Positions 10,199 to 22,257 of a stretch of DNA of 64,000 nt are shown here, in pieces. Each line of letters opens with the position of its first letter. Position 1 is the stretch's first letter. Position numbers and translations under genes: made by a program. Origin of the DNA: Perca fluviatilis (lineage: Eukaryota; Chordata; Actinopteri; Perciformes; Percidae). The stretch lies in contig NC_053118.1 of the NCBI RefSeq assembly GCF_010015445.1, positions 11,271,759 through 11,335,758 on the forward strand, written 5' to 3'. The notes under the pieces were generated by a model. The model made no database searches, was not told the origin of the DNA, and saw nothing but the letters and a program-made list of their open reading frames with translations.

Positions 10199-11211
10199 GT
10201 TCCCTATGCAGCGCTTTGCGCTCTCATACATCAGAGGTCAATGTGGTGCACACCGCAATAACTACGTGGAAAATATGCAAATTACAGTGCAGTGAGAGAA
10301 ACATTAGTAAAACTCCAATAAGTGCCTCTATAAATTAAAACAACTTATGAGCATAAACAGTGAGACTTGGTATGCCTGTTCCGTTGTTGATAGTGAGTGC
10401 TTCCTTTATTACATATATTCAACATCCAAATACAGTGTGTGTAATGTCATCATAGCCAAAACGATAAAACGAGACAGAGTGAGAGAGAGGTTGGTATGAA
10501 TTGTGGTCAGCTAAAATGATATGGCAACTGGTGAAGAGTCCACAGAGAAGGAATGTGTCTAATGAAATGTAAAAATACCAATCCCCCCCCCCCCTTCTCT
10601 GTGAGTGTGTGAGTATGTTTTACGGTTGGAGTACTACGGCTCGACTTCAGCTTTGTTTAGATGAGATTTGGATGTTTGGCTCATTAGGATTAGGTTTTCC
10701 TGATTGTTTTTTAAGGATTTGAAGTCATCACTTTAGCACTTGGCAAGTGTCAATAAGTGATAAAACATCTTTTCAGCAAGAGTGCCTATGTTTGGCCTTC
10801 CTCCTCACTTAATGTTTTATTTATTTTTTTCAGACACAGGAAAAGACAAGGTACCTTGGAGTGAATAGGCCACCAATTAATTATACAATCACTGTCAGAG
10901 TCACCCTTGTGATGTCAGTTAAATGTAAACCAGACTGCAATACTTTCATGATAAACCAATTTATATAAAGGGGAAATAAGTTTTGATTATAAGTCTGAGT
11001 GTTTCTTTGCCACGTAATTTAGATTGAAATAGTAAAATGAGCGGAAACACTTCACAATACAGTACACAAACTTGTGCTACTATGAAACAAGTGAGGATCG
11101 AATCAGGAGCAACCTGATAATTCATGAATTGTCAGAACGTCCTATCTCTGAATTGAGGACTAGAAGATAAATACAAGTTACAAGAGAACAGACGGTGTTC
11201 ATAAGTTCATA
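9118..11211. other. Long intergenic stretch with small simple repeats
   Basis: Two kilobases of AT-rich unique DNA with only chance frames. It contains (GACA)n at 10,160-10,199 and a C12 run at 10,583-10,594. I see no gene, RNA or element ends. Confidence 0.55.
10160..10199. repeat. (GACA)n microsatellite
   Basis: Ten near-perfect tetranucleotide units. GACA/GATA repeats are common in fish. Confidence 0.95.
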
Positions 11212-12647
11212 AATACGTAAATAAAAACAGAATACAATGATTTGCAAAGCTTTTTCAACCTATATTAAATTGAATACACTAGAAAGACAAGATATTTAAT
11301 GTTCAAACTGATAAACTTTATTATTTTTTTTGCAAATATTCACTAATTTTGAATTTGATGCCTGCAACACGTTCCAAAAAAGCTGGGACAGGGGCAACAA
11401 AAGGAAACTGGGAAAGTTGAGGAATTTCCACAGGTGAACAGGTTAATTGGTCATGATTGGGTATAAAAGAAGCATCCCCCAAAGGTTCAGTCCTTCACAA
11501 GCAAGGATGGGGCGAGGTTCACCACTTTGTGAACAACTGCGTGCGCAAATAGTCCAACAGTTTAAGAACAACATTTTTCAACGTACACAAGGAATTTAGG
11601 GATTTCAGCATTTAAAGTCCATAATATCATCAAAAGATTCAGAGAATCTGGATAAATCTCTGCACGTAAACGACAATGCCGAAAACCAACATTGAATGCC
11701 TGTGACCTTTGATCCCTCACTCCATTAAAAACCAAGATCGTTATGTAAAGGATATCACCAAGGGGGCTGAGGAACACTTCGGAAAACCATTGTCAGTTAA
11801 CACAATTTGTCGCTACATCTACAAGTGCAAGTTTATACTACCATGAAAAGCGAAAGCCATATATCAACAACAACCGGAAACGCCGCCCGCTTCTCTGGGC
11901 CCGAGCTCATCTGAGGTGGACTGAAACAAAGTGGAAAAGTGTGCTGTGGTCTGACGAGTCCACATTTCAAATTTGTTGTTTTGTTTTTGTTGTGAAATCA
12001 TGGACGTCATGTCCTCCAGGACAAAGAGGAAAAGGACCATCCAGAAGTTCAAAGCCAGCATCTGTGAAGGTATGGGGGTGTGTTGGTGCCCATGGCATGG
12101 GTAACTTGCACATCTGTGAAGGCACCATTAATACTGAACAGTACATACAGGTTTTGGAGCAACATATGCTGCCATCCAAGCAACGTCTTTTTCAGGGACT
12201 TACCTGCTCATGTCAGCAAGACAATGCCAACACAATGCACGTGTTACAACAGCGTGGCTTTGTAGTGAAAGAGTGTGGGTATTAGAATGGCTCACCAACA
12301 GTCCAGACCTCTCCAAATGAAAATGTGTGGCGCATTATGAAGCGCAAAATACGACAACGGAGACCCTGGACTGTTGAGCAACTGAAGACGTATATTAAGC
12401 AAGAATGGGAAAGAATTCCACCTATTCTTTAATAGTGTTATTAAAAGGAAAGGTGATGTAACACAGTGGTAAACATGCCCCTGTCCCAGCTTTTATGGAA
12501 CGTGTTGCAGGCATCAAATTGAAAATGAGTGAATATTTGCAAAAAAACTTTATCAGGTTGAACATTAAATATATTTCTCGTTGTAGTGTATTTGTTTTTA
12601 TTTACGTTTTACACAATGTCCCAACTTCATTGGAATTGAGGTTTGTA
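11212..12647 (+). mobile_element. Defective Tc1/mariner transposon with about 190-bp terminal repeats
   Basis: The 3' end reads inward (minus strand) as TACAAACCTCAATTCCAATG. Its inner part, from the repeat's AAACGTAAATAAAAACA word to CCTGCAACACGTTCCA and AGCTGGGACAGGGGCA, is matched on the plus strand at 11,215-11,395. Long terminal repeats with a transposase between them fit a fish Tc1-type element. The outer 35-40 bp of the left repeat are lost or diverged, and the right repeat has an internal deletion, so neither end looks mobile. A TA dinucleotide ends the right repeat at 12,646-12,647, as expected for this superfamily. Confidence 0.9.
11507..12432 (+). pseudogene. Tc1/mariner transposase, inactivated
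   Basis: In functional relatives this enzyme cuts and pastes the element at TA sites, using a DDE triad. The frame begins with MGRGSPLCEQLRAQIVQQF at 11,507, a typical Tc1-type N-terminus. It is broken soon after by stops and frameshifts through the helix-turn-helix part. The longest intact piece (11,941-12,285) carries WSDESTF with the first catalytic D and CQQDNA with the second D. The third part, NENVWRIMK, follows near 12,315 but only after an in-frame stop (12,283) and a short deletion in the SPDLS-P motif, so it is out of phase. The gene cannot make an active protein. Its degree of decay suggests an old insertion. Confidence 0.9.
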
Positions 12648-13611
12648 TATGCAAAACTGCGTACTGACAACTTAAGATCAGCCACTGAGCGGCACAAAAT
12701 CTCATTAATTACTCATTATTTAACTTGTATTACTTTTTCTGTGCGCCCCTTAAGTGAAGTGATAAATTATACTGAGTAGTTTTATTTTTATATTTTTCCA
12801 GAAAATGAGACATTTTTTGTCCCGGGAGCAGAAGCACACTTTCCTTGAATCCCTGGAAATCGACTGTTTTTGAGATATAACTTCAGCTAAAGTCAAAACA
12901 CGTTCATATTTTAAGCAACGCTAACTGCAACAATATCGGTTCCCAACCCAACCGCTTGAGTGTAGGTCTATATTTGGTGGCAAAAAATGCCATTTATGTT
13001 CATTAACATTAGAACATACCATAAACTTTGCATGTAGTTTGAACTTTGCTGTGAGGAATATAAAATGCATAAAAAAGTGAATTGCCTGTGATCTAGTGGA
13101 AATAGTTTGGATGTAGAAGGTTAATCCCTATTCCTGTTTTAGCTCACTGTCGGTCAGGTAAATATTAATTTTGAATATGGCCTTTAGCAGAGTTGATTGC
13201 TGCCGCAGATAACAGCTCTATTTTATGGCGTTCTATTGGACCGCTAACTTACTTGTGAAAAGGCTGCTTTTCTCCCTTTTTCATTAGGCCCCGTTCCAAA
13301 AATTAACAATGTTTTGTGTCTACTTAATTCTTAATTTCAGTATGTTTTATTTGATTTGATAATTTATCATTTAACTTGTGTAAAATGACATGCCTGTTTG
13401 GTTCATGGGGACATAGTATGTTGCTATGGTTCTGCCTGTGATGTGATCAGCTGCTCACCAGCGCAATTAAGAAGAGTGCCTGCAGGTTTGCCTGATTATG
13501 TCCTTTCAGCAGGGAGGGGCTGGGCACTCCTAAGGTGTACCACCATGGGTAAAATAGTTTTGCAGCAATTGACATTTTTATATAATGTGGGGTGCTCCAC
13601 ATAATATAAAA
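12648..13611. other. Intergenic stretch between Tc1 element and LINE
   Basis: Unique AT-rich DNA. A small hairpin (TATAATGTGG, loop GGTGCT, CCACATAATATA) lies at about 13,579-13,606, close to the LINE 3' end. Nothing else is recognised. Confidence 0.5.
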
Positions 13612-15324
13612 TATTTTTTTAAACATTTTTATTAACCTTTATTTTACCAGGAAATAATCCCATTGAGATTCAGAATCTCTTTTTCAAGGAAGTCCTGGCC
13701 AAAACAGCAGTAGAATAGTTCCATATTAAAATATACAGTGAAAAACAAACAACAAAAAACAGAAAAAGTTGGCAATTTAACATCATCTCCACCTAATCAC
13801 CAGCAGCGCTCAGTAACAGTACATGTGCATTTAGTACTCAAATAGTCCTTTATCCTAATTTTAAACTGTGTCATTGTTGGTAGGTAGTCTAATTTAAGAT
13901 GATTCTGCAATTTATACCAGGATGAGGGTGCAAAAACTTTAAAGGCACTTTCACGGAAGACAGTTCGTGTTTGGGGAATGTAATACATGATTTGCCCATA
14001 TGATCGAAGATTACATTTCCTGGTGGTGACTTTGGGAGTCAGGAGAGAACATAAGTAAGGAGGCAGTTTACACAATATGGCCCTAAAAAGAAAAATATAC
14101 CAATGCTCCAACCTGCAATTGTGCAAAGAAGGCCAAACAACACTCTCATACAAGCTATAGTGATGAGTATGGAAACTAGAATTAGTTGCAAATCTTAGTG
14201 CTGCATGGTATACTGAGTCCAGCATTTTCAGAGAAGATTGATTTACATGCATGTATAAAATATCACCATAATCCAGCATTGACCACAATGTTGCTTGTAT
14301 AAGTGTTTTTCTTGCACTAAAAGAGAAACCGCCTTTGTTTCTATAATAGAAACACTTTATATACTGCTTGAAGGACAAACTTTCTTCTAAGAAGAAACCA
14401 AGATATTTGTAGACTGACACTTGTTCAATTACTTTGTCATCTAGTGACAAGCATCGTCTGTGTTCCTTGATTTAGAGAAGCACATCATTTTAGTTTTGTC
14501 AGAGTTTAGTACAAGTCTCAATTTATGGAGATTCTTCTGAATAATGTTAAAAGCAGATTGCATGTCTTCTGATACACGTATTAAGGATGAAGCAGAACAA
14601 TACAAAACTGTGTCATCCGCATAAAAATGACACTTTGCTTTTGTTACATTCTGACACGTCATTTAAATAAATAATAAATAAAATGGGACCCAAAATGGAC
14701 CCCTGAGTTTGAGGACACACCATCAACCTGAACACTTTGTGTTTGGCCACTCAAGTAGTTGCCAAACCATTTGACAGGTTTTGAAGACATTCCAATATCC
14801 ATTAATCTCTGCGACAGGACAGAGTGGTCAACTGTGTCAAACGCCTTTGAAAGATCTAAGAACAGTGCAGCACAATATTCTTTAGAATCAATAGCACTTA
14901 TGAAATCATTTAATACTTTCATAGTGGCAGTGTCAGTGCTGTGTTTTTTACGAAAACCAGACTGCAAATCATTTAAAATGTTATTTGTTGGTAAATAGTC
15001 TTTCAACTGGTCACTTATAAGTCCTTGGCTAAAACAAGGCCTTAGATATTGGCCTATAATTGTTTGGATTTGATCGGTCACCACCCTTTATTAAAGGAGT
15101 GACATATGCTGACTTCAATACACTAGGTATTAATTCCGTTTCAATAGTCAGGTTGAAAACGTGTGTCAAAGGTTCTGCAATATGTTCCACAGCAATATTT
15201 AAAAAGTATGGCTCCAACCCATCAGGACCAGAGGATTTCTTGGCATTTAACCTTATAAGAGCATCATATACCTCTTACGTTGCAATAGGAACAAGATCAA
15301 AATCGAACTGTACATTTTCCCTAG

Positions 15325-15536
15325 CCCTTGTGTTGTCTTCCTATCAACCTTGAAAAAAACACTTTTTTCTGACATTTTTGACACCTTTTTTTACAGTTCA
15401 TTTTTGCTTTTTCTAATGTTTTAAATTGTTACATTTTTCTTCTACACATTTTCAGCGCTGATTTCTACGTCCCATATTTTCTGATATAACACAAAAATTG
15501 AAAACGGGTCAATGTGACCCGAAGTCAACACAAGGG
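15325..15536. mobile_element. piggyBac-like MITE (CCCTTGTG family) flanked by CTAG
   Basis: The ends CCCTTGTGTTGTCTTC and, as reverse complement, CCCTTGTGTTGACTTC match at 15 of 16 bases. The 212-bp element is flanked by CTAG on both sides (15,321-15,324 and 15,537-15,540). Removing it with one CTAG restores the LINE reading frame (SLSRENVQFDFDL across the join). Other copies of the family here are flanked by TTAA. The interior is AT-rich with TGACATTTTTGACACC-type words. Confidence 0.88.
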
Positions 15537-15977
15537 CTAGACAAAGAGTAATCCTCTTGTCTCATCTGTTGTTGTGTTGTGTTGCATGCTCAAACAACAA
15601 CCCAGAAGATTTAAAGTGCTGGTTTAGGGAATCACATACTTTTCTTGTATGTAATAATTTTTATCATTCAACTTTAATGCATTTGGCAGCACAGTATCCC
15701 TTTCCAAAATTTAGAGGGGTTAGCTGAACTTTCACATATTTCATTTACATAAAATTCTATTTCGCTTTGCGTATTTGAGAGACACATTTGTTTCTGAGGT
15801 GCCTAAAATGTTTCCAGTCTGAGGTATTTTTGGATTTCTTTACCGTTGACCAAGCAAGATCATGCTCATGAATTAGATCAGACAATTGCTCTGAAAACCA
15901 CGAATTATCACGCCTTTTAATCTTATATTTCCTAAGAAGAGCATGCTTGTTCATAATGTCCAAAAATAGTGATTTAA

Positions 15978-16422
15978 CCCTCCTTGTCCTTGGGTCAAAT
16001 TTGACCCATTTTCAAAAAGTTTCTATATCAGAAATGCAGGTTTCTTTCAACCAAATTTTAAAACAAAATAACGTGGATGGTTCCCTACAACGCTCTTCAC
16101 AAGTTAAATACATGATCAGTTCGATACTTTCATAGACTTTGGGTGTTTTATTCAATTATATAGCATGTAAAGAAAAATTGATAATAGAATGTTGAAAAAC
16201 TTGACAAAAACATCGAAAAAAGTAAAAAAAAGAAATGTCAGGAAAAAGTGACAAAAAACATGGGAAAAGTTTAAAAAATGTCAAAGCGCAGAAAAATATA
16301 GACAGAAACTTCGAAAAAAGTGACAAGTGTCAAAAAAGACAACCAAAACGTTTGAATTCTTTTTACATTTTGACCCAGAAAAACTAAAAGTTGCATGGTC
16401 GATGGGGAAGATAACACAAGGG
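15978..16422. mobile_element. piggyBac-like MITE (CCCTTGTG family) flanked by TTAA
   Basis: It starts CCCTCCTTGTCCTTGGGTCA and ends GATAACACAAGGG, and sits between TTAA at 15,974-15,977 and 16,423-16,426. Removing it with one TTAA restores the LINE frame (EIALQYFKSLFLDIMNKH across the join). Its 445-bp interior has many TGACAAAAA-type words. It is about twice as long as the copy at 15,325. Confidence 0.88.
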
Positions 16423-16920
16423 TTAAAATATTGCAACGCTATCTCAGGCTCCAGGATCAAATTTACCCTGGTCCAGTCACAAGGATTAAGATCAATTATC
16501 ATATCATTTGCAAAAACAGCAGTAGCTTTTTATTTCTGTGGCACATTGGTTAAAAACAAATCAAGGAGCGTAGACTTTTCAGGATGTTTAGGGTTTGGCC
16601 TAGTAGGCGAGTCTATAATTTGGGTCAAATTCGCTGAGTCACAAAAACTTTTAATTAAATCAGATGCAGGAGTTAGCCAATCCCAATTTAAGTCACCCAT
16701 TAAAGCCATTTTGGTATATTTTATAGATGACAAACAATCAGATAATGAGGAAAAAGTATCCTTTGGTGCAGAAGGAGGTCTATAGTATCCTGCAACTGTC
16801 AAAACACAATTCTGCAATTCCAATTGTTTAGGCACATTTGGATAATTGTACTGTTGTACTATATAAAAATGTCAGCAATATCTAATTTATTTACAGGTCA
16901 TGGTGTTTTCCAGATCCAAG

Positions 16921-17814
16921 TGTTATTTTTTTTCTTTCAGTTTGGCTCACCCTATGCTTACCGGTACAGGTGGTAGCTGCCAATTAGGTGAGGCTGAGTT
17001 AAAGCCTCTGAACACCCACACAGGTGATTTCAGTTATATGATTAGACCCATGCTCAGGTTAAGTGGGCCAGACCATTGACACCAATATATTAGGTCACAA
17101 ATCTGAATCTACCAATAAGGATGATAAAGCTGTCATTTTTCCTGCCCTAACAGGTGCAACAACGCTAACAGGAGACTCAGAAAGATAACCATACCCACAC
17201 AGTCCGGGAAGAGGTCTAATCAACCATAAACTCAAAACAACTGTGTGGGTGTGCAGTGCCTTTTAAAGAGCGGAGAAGGGGAGAGGGATGAAAGATTGGG
17301 CAGCTTGCTGAGCGCTTGCCATTTTATTTGTTTGATGTTATTTTGCCTCCTTTTTAATTTTTTTTTGTATCTGCCTGGCTTCAGTTTGTGCCTGCTGTTT
17401 GAGTATGGTTTTATTTAATAATTTTTTTTATATTAAACACACCAGTTTTTGCAGTCCACAACCTTCCTGTCCAGCTTCCTCAAAATGCGCCACCACCTCA
17501 TCGGCCTTGGCATGAGGTGGGCAATTTGACAACAGTACTTAAAACCTCAAGCCAATGGGACGTCTCTGTTGTCAAATGTAAATGCCCTGTATTGTGGATT
17601 CTAACTCTGAAAGTAAACTAATCTATCGAGAAAGTTTTATTGCTTAGCACTGTGTACTCGGGAAACTTGATTTTTCAAGTTAGTTAGCACATGAATTAAT
17701 AAAACAATAAACTTTAACATGCGCATATGTGATTAAAATGCGCAGTAGATGGTGACTGTTTTTTTTTTTTGGTCTCTCCACACAAACCATGCATAAATCA
17801 CTCATCACTGCTGC
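16921..17814. other. Intergenic stretch upstream of the LINE remnant
   Basis: I see no frame or repeat that I can name. The first 200 bases may include further decayed LINE sequence, but no endonuclease motif is readable. Confidence 0.4.
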
Positions 17815-18270
17815 CTCTTTCTTTCTGTTTGATTATGATGCTAATATCATCATTCTAAACAAAGAAAAAATCCCAGTGACAGAAATGCGAGACATAACGC
17901 TCTCGTTCACAAAAGAGGGAAAATATAGAGGTATTATGCAGGCTACAAGACTGCGGGGCAGAGGGTGATGCCTACAGAGAGGTTGCATCGGCCTGCTAAC
18001 GCGATCACCTGAATTATGCATAATCCATTGTGTTCAAATATCATAAATTGATGCGTGAACATCCCACCCCCCCCACCAAACATGGACCGAAATTATTATT
18101 TATGTGGCTGCAGAGCGGTAGAGAGACAATTAGTCATATTCGTATGCTGAAATTAATTGAGAGAGATGCGGGAGATAAAGAGAGAGAACAAAGACAGCTT
18201 TTTGTCACTTCTTTCCATCTGACAGGGATAATTAGATATATGAAATTGAAATTCCTCACCGGGGGGTCCT
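17815..18270. promoter_or_regulatory. Candidate conserved non-coding element
   Basis: Unique sequence with many A/T-core words: TTTGATTATGATGCTAATAT, TGAATTATGCATAATCCATT (near-palindromic ATTATGCATAAT at 18,013-18,024), GAAATTAATTGAGAG and GGATAATTAGATATATG. It has no repeat or coding character. This is one of the better enhancer-like blocks by texture, but that is inference. Confidence 0.35.
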
Positions 18271-18599
18271 GTTGACAATGCTATTTTCTGTTTCGTTCCT
18301 TTCCCCTTTTTTCTTTTGTGTTCCTGTTTATGCTAATTTGGACCCAGTGTTTTTCCCTGACCGCTAAAAGCAGCTTCCGATTCAATTCACTGCACAGCAA
18401 AGAGCAGAGCGCCAGCCTGTTCAAGCCTCACATATCTACAAGGATTTAAGGAGGCAATTGCATATTTCGCATTATGATCCGTAGAATTTAGCTATTTTAT
18501 ATCCATGTTTATGCCCTTCTCTATGGAACCCCAACATGTGCAACATTAATTAAATAAATAAAAACACATTAAATAATCACATGGATAAATGAAATAAAA

Positions 18600-18656
18600 T
18601 TAATAATAATAATAATAATAATAATAGTAATAGTAGTAGTAGTAGTAGTAGTAGTA

Positions 18657-18704
<48 letters not shown>
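18600..18704. repeat. Compound (TAA)n/(TAG)n microsatellite
   Basis: TAA units, then about ten TAG units, then TAA units again over 105 bp. The TAG block in the middle fits one A-to-G change that spread by slippage. Confidence 0.95.
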
Positions 18705-19899
18705 GAACAGATTGTGATATCATTTCAGATATTATTAAAGCTCAGCCCATTTTCATACAGGATTTCATTTCAGAAATTTCATTTTGAAATTCCCTTTATC
18801 GGGAGACTGTTTAAATGCCACTTTTTCCAATGCCACTTTCATTTTTTGTGACATTTTGTCACAATATTACTTTTTCATGACTTTTGGAGCAATCTCCGCC
18901 CTCTCAGCTTTTAGCCAATCACATGCCATCTGTTGCCAAGCAGACTCACCGACTGCCAGCTAAACTGGCTAGCTGTTGTTGGCAAGAAAAACCAGAGAGA
19001 ATAGACAAAATGCCTTTCTTTAAGTAACCTCTTTAAAATCACAACACTGTTGAATAATATCAAAAGAAACCATTAAAGTGCTGCAGATATAATAACTCTT
19101 TACTACTAATGTTTGTTTAGTAATTTGAGCTCACAAACCAGTTTAGCTAGTTGGTTGCCAACATAGTTAGAAGTTTCTCTAGCCAACAGGAGCTAGAGAG
19201 AGAAAAACAAAGCAGAGTTTTAATGTTCTTTTTAATTATTTCACAAAGTAGTAGTTCAATATTACACTTTAATTCATATTATTATTTATTTCATAGTGTC
19301 TCATTTATTTGTTTAATACTGAACACTTTGGCCTTCCACACTTTTGTGCATTTACAGCAATTCAGTCATTGGTCATAGTGACTGCTTAGTGTCATGTGAA
19401 CCACCCTCACAGTATCAGAAGAACATCTGATAAAAGCACATTGTGGTTTCAGTGGAATTATGGGTTATGTCACCTTTCACCACAAAACTAGAAGGGGCCT
19501 CTCATAGTTTTCCTCTTACATGAGAAGCAGCCGCTGTCATGTTTCTCACAGCTGAGAAAGACAAAGTGGCACATAACGTGACATCAACAGAACCGTGCAA
19601 AAATATTCAGTTTACATCATGTCTAGACACTCGGGTACCTGAGACTCTGGTGAGAACTAAAAATTATGAAAAAACAGCATTATTTTTGAATGAATGTTTT
19701 AAAGAGAGTAGGCTACTATACTGCACATAAGCTTGTCTACAGTAAAAGAGAAGATTCTACTTTTATGGCTAAACTATTATTTACATTTTAAACACAAAAA
19801 GAGCAGAGATGATTATATGGTCATATCTATAATATTGCATTGCTTTGCCAGTGTTAAGTATTTTTGGGGTGACAAATTAAACCTAAAAAGGCGAGTGGC
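18705..19899. other. Intergenic stretch without recognised feature
   Basis: AT-rich unique sequence with only chance open frames of up to 75 codons. Confidence 0.5.
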
Positions 19900-20400
19900 T
19901 TCGGATTGCTGCTTTGAATGATCCTGATTTCCCGAATTTCATTTTATATTCAAACGAGCGGGCTTTGATTATCAAAATGACCGAAATTGGAGTAATTTTC
20001 TTCTTACTGATTGGCAGCTTTTTGTGTCTCTGTTAGACCGCAAATTTCCACATCTAAAACAAACAAACAACAAAACAATGTTGGGTCAAGCTGTTGGCCT
20101 GAGATGAAATTGTCCAAGACTGGAAAAACATAAACAAGAGAAAAAGTGGAAAAAGTGAAGATGTGATTGTTAGAAGGGCAAGGAAGGCAGGATGGAGATA
20201 TGAATTGAACCGGAAAGAGCCGTGTGTCTAATGCTTGCCACATTTGCTCTTGAATGAAGGTCTAATTACCCATCGGTATTTGGTGCCAGCGTTCCCAGGT
20301 CCCAGCAGCCCCTGGGCCAGTGCAGGCACTGAGCGTCCAAAGCCAGCTGCCTCCCAAACATTTGCAGGTATACAGGCTGGGCTAATAGTCCTACCACAAG
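19900..20400. promoter_or_regulatory. Two candidate conserved non-coding blocks
   Basis: The first (19,900-20,060) has GGGCTTTGATTATCAAAATG, a palindromic TTTGATTATCAAA at 19,963-19,975. The second (20,225-20,400) has GGTCTAATTACCCATCGG and balanced GC content. Neither is repetitive or coding. The strength of the call is limited to texture. Confidence 0.28.
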
Positions 20401-20699
20401 GGAGCCAGATGAAAGAGCAGGAAACTGCTGCCAGAAGCACTGAAAGGATTGATGTAAAGACAGGACAGAGATGTAGGGATGTAGCTAAACCCACCTAAAC
20501 TTAAGATACCTGCCTGTTTATGTGCTGAATGTTCTACCACATTTAATCCCAGAGATAAATCTTTATGACATGAATCCCAGATTTAAATCATACATAATAG
20601 TATCAAGATGATGGAGGTTAGAGGTCTGTTTGTGGAAATGCTTGTAGGAAGTATTGTAAATATCTTACCATTTAGATCTATGTAAATATTTTTGCTTTG

Positions 20700-20703
<4 letters not shown>

Positions 20704-20763
<60 letters not shown>
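20704..20763. repeat. (AT)n microsatellite, about 30 units
   Basis: Sixty uninterrupted bases of alternating A and T, able to form cruciforms and prone to length change. Confidence 0.97.
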
Positions 20764-20765
<2 letters not shown>

Positions 20766-21689
20766 GTGTTTTTTTTTGTTTTTTTTTGCTTTATATAGAT
20801 GGAGAGAGAACAAGTTGTATCCTGGAGTTTTTATCATGCGTGGAGCTTCTCTGGAGGCTGAGAAAAACAAATTTTAGTTTGTAGCATGGGTCAAGCTACA
20901 CAAACAGTTGATCCTACATTTCCCACAATGCAACTCAACTGTGTCTTTCTTTAGACACCCCCTCCCTACTAAATGCCCACTTCTTTCAAACCCTACATCT
21001 CCAGTTTGTAACAAAATCTTGCTGTTGAAAATTTAAATTCTTGAGCCCACGCTGAGATAAAGACATCATTGGTTATTTTTTCAAACTTTGGAAAGCCCCT
21101 TCCAGGGCTACATAATACATTATTCAAATATTTCTACAGGCTACTACTCATGAAGAGTAAACTGAACTGTAGGTGTAAAATCAATGGGGTGCCCCTTTTT
21201 AAAATGAAATCTTTAAATTGTGTGTGGGCAAGCGTTGTAATCCGCTCTGTCAGATAACCAAGTGGCTAAAATATAAATTCCATCTATGTACTGTTTCCTT
21301 GTGCAGGATTTTATGACGATTCACCTTACTGGTATTTATAAATATAAACACACTGTCAGGTCAGCAGTGTTAGGTCTAAGTCGAGGGAAAGTGAGTAATC
21401 GTCTTTCTGCGTGGGGTGTGATTTCCATGGAAGAGCCCGGCAGGGTGGGACGGGAACATCACCAGTCATGACGACTCCAGATCCATCCTGAGGAACAGGA
21501 ATTCCCACAAGCTGGATAAACATCAGAGGGGGGGAAAAAAGGGGTGGTTGGGCCTTTTTTTTTTTTGAACATGGACATTGTCAGGACTTGGATGTTAATT
21601 TTCAAACAAGATTGCATCCACATTCAAAGGAATTTGATATTTTGATTTTAATTTGTGACCATTTATTTCGGTCCCGATTTATTGGCGTT
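20764..21689. other. Intergenic stretch without recognised feature
   Basis: Mixed DNA with A/T runs near 21,534-21,566. I could not find the left end of the hAT-family copy that follows, so part of 21,580-21,690 may belong to it. Confidence 0.4.
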
Positions 21690-22257
21690 TTTTATTTCGT
21701 ACGCACGCATTTTGAACGTGTACAGGTCACGATTTTCGAACCTGCTCTGGGGGACGCAACAACGGGGAAATGAGGCGCCACACGCCGGCCACAAAAACGG
21801 GACGGGCCGCCACTCATGGGACGCGATCCCTGGGCGCGGGGGCACACAACAACGGGGAAATGAAACGTCACAACAACGGGACGGTTGTGGTTAGGAAGAG
21901 AAGGACGGGGGAAAGGAACCGTCACGCGGGACACGCCGACAACAGAGGGACGGTTGTGGTTAGGAAGAGAATAACGAGGAAAGGAACTGCGGGACGCGAT
22001 CCCCAGTCTCCGGGGTGAAAGTCCTGTGTTTTTTGACCCGTCCACCACCCCGACCAACTTCCCTGCGCGGACTTTCGCCTTATCAATACTACTCACTACT
22101 GTCATCATTCTGTGATCACGAAATATGCTTCCCATTGAAATACATTGCTTTAAAATTCGTAATCGCCACACGAAAAAAATAACATTTACGTGTCCTGTCC
22201 ACGACTTAATGGATTCAATAACGTGAACATATCACGAACTGCCATGAGACCGGGCTG
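21690..22257 (-). mobile_element. hAT-family element, copy 2 (minus orientation)
   Basis: Read on the minus strand it starts CAGCCCGGTCTCATGGCAGT at 22,257 and shares with copy 1 the segments CAATGGGAAGCAT, GTTGGTCGGGGTGGTGGA, ACACAGGACTTTCACCC and GGGGATCGCGTCCCG, in the same order. It lacks the 36-bp array. Instead it has two diverged units of CAACGGGAC/GGTTGTGGTTAGGAAGAGA (21,874-21,900 and 21,949-21,972). The left boundary is uncertain. A minus-strand frame of 159 codons across it is an artefact of high GC content. Confidence 0.75.

Larger units (their letters stand above)
13797..16835 (-). pseudogene. LINE endonuclease/reverse transcriptase, broken by frameshifts and insertions
   Basis: In living copies this protein nicks target DNA and copies its own RNA there. 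The endonuclease remnant shows GYYRPPSAP, GDLNWDWL, TQIIDSPTR and STLLDLFLTN, in the usual order. The RT part shows SSGPDGLEP, VTPLIKGGDRSNPNNYRPIS, SGFRKKHSTDTA, ALFLDLSKAFDTVDH (motif with catalytic D) and YADDTVLY (14,612-14,623, catalytic DD). The C-terminal part begins YKYLGFFLEESLSF and includes ARKTLIQATLWSMLDYGDIL. Frames change near 15,030-15,085, at about 14,660 (the GVPQGSILGP region is shifted) and at 14,441-14,450. Excising each nested MITE restores a continuous frame over its site. Catalytic residues remain but the gene is dead. Confidence 0.92.
13612..16920 (-). mobile_element. CR1/L2-type non-LTR retrotransposon (LINE), 5'-truncated and decayed
   Basis: On the minus strand the order is endonuclease C-terminal part (about 16,835-16,530), linker (16,502-15,757), reverse transcriptase (about 15,300-14,440), C-terminal domain (14,450-13,797) and a 3' non-coding end near 13,612-13,700 (AATCTCAATGGGATTATTTC, a 3' tail familiar from fish LINEs). 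There is no N-terminal endonuclease half, so the copy was truncated on insertion or eroded. Two MITEs are nested in it (15,325-15,536 and 15,978-16,422). The exact clade (Rex1, L2 or CR1) cannot be fixed without alignment. Confidence 0.9.

Noticed and set aside
10160..10199. A possible CRISPR-like array of short direct repeats
   Set aside because: It is a plain tetranucleotide microsatellite without spacers, in vertebrate-type DNA.
16327..16785. A 152-codon plus-strand frame
   Set aside because: It is antisense to the LINE endonuclease remnant and runs through a MITE inserted in it. The minus strand shows clear LINE motifs, this frame none.
21692..22171. A 159-codon minus-strand frame
   Set aside because: It lies in a GC-rich hAT-family MITE, is rich in R, S, P and G, and shares its sequence with the non-coding part of copy 1.
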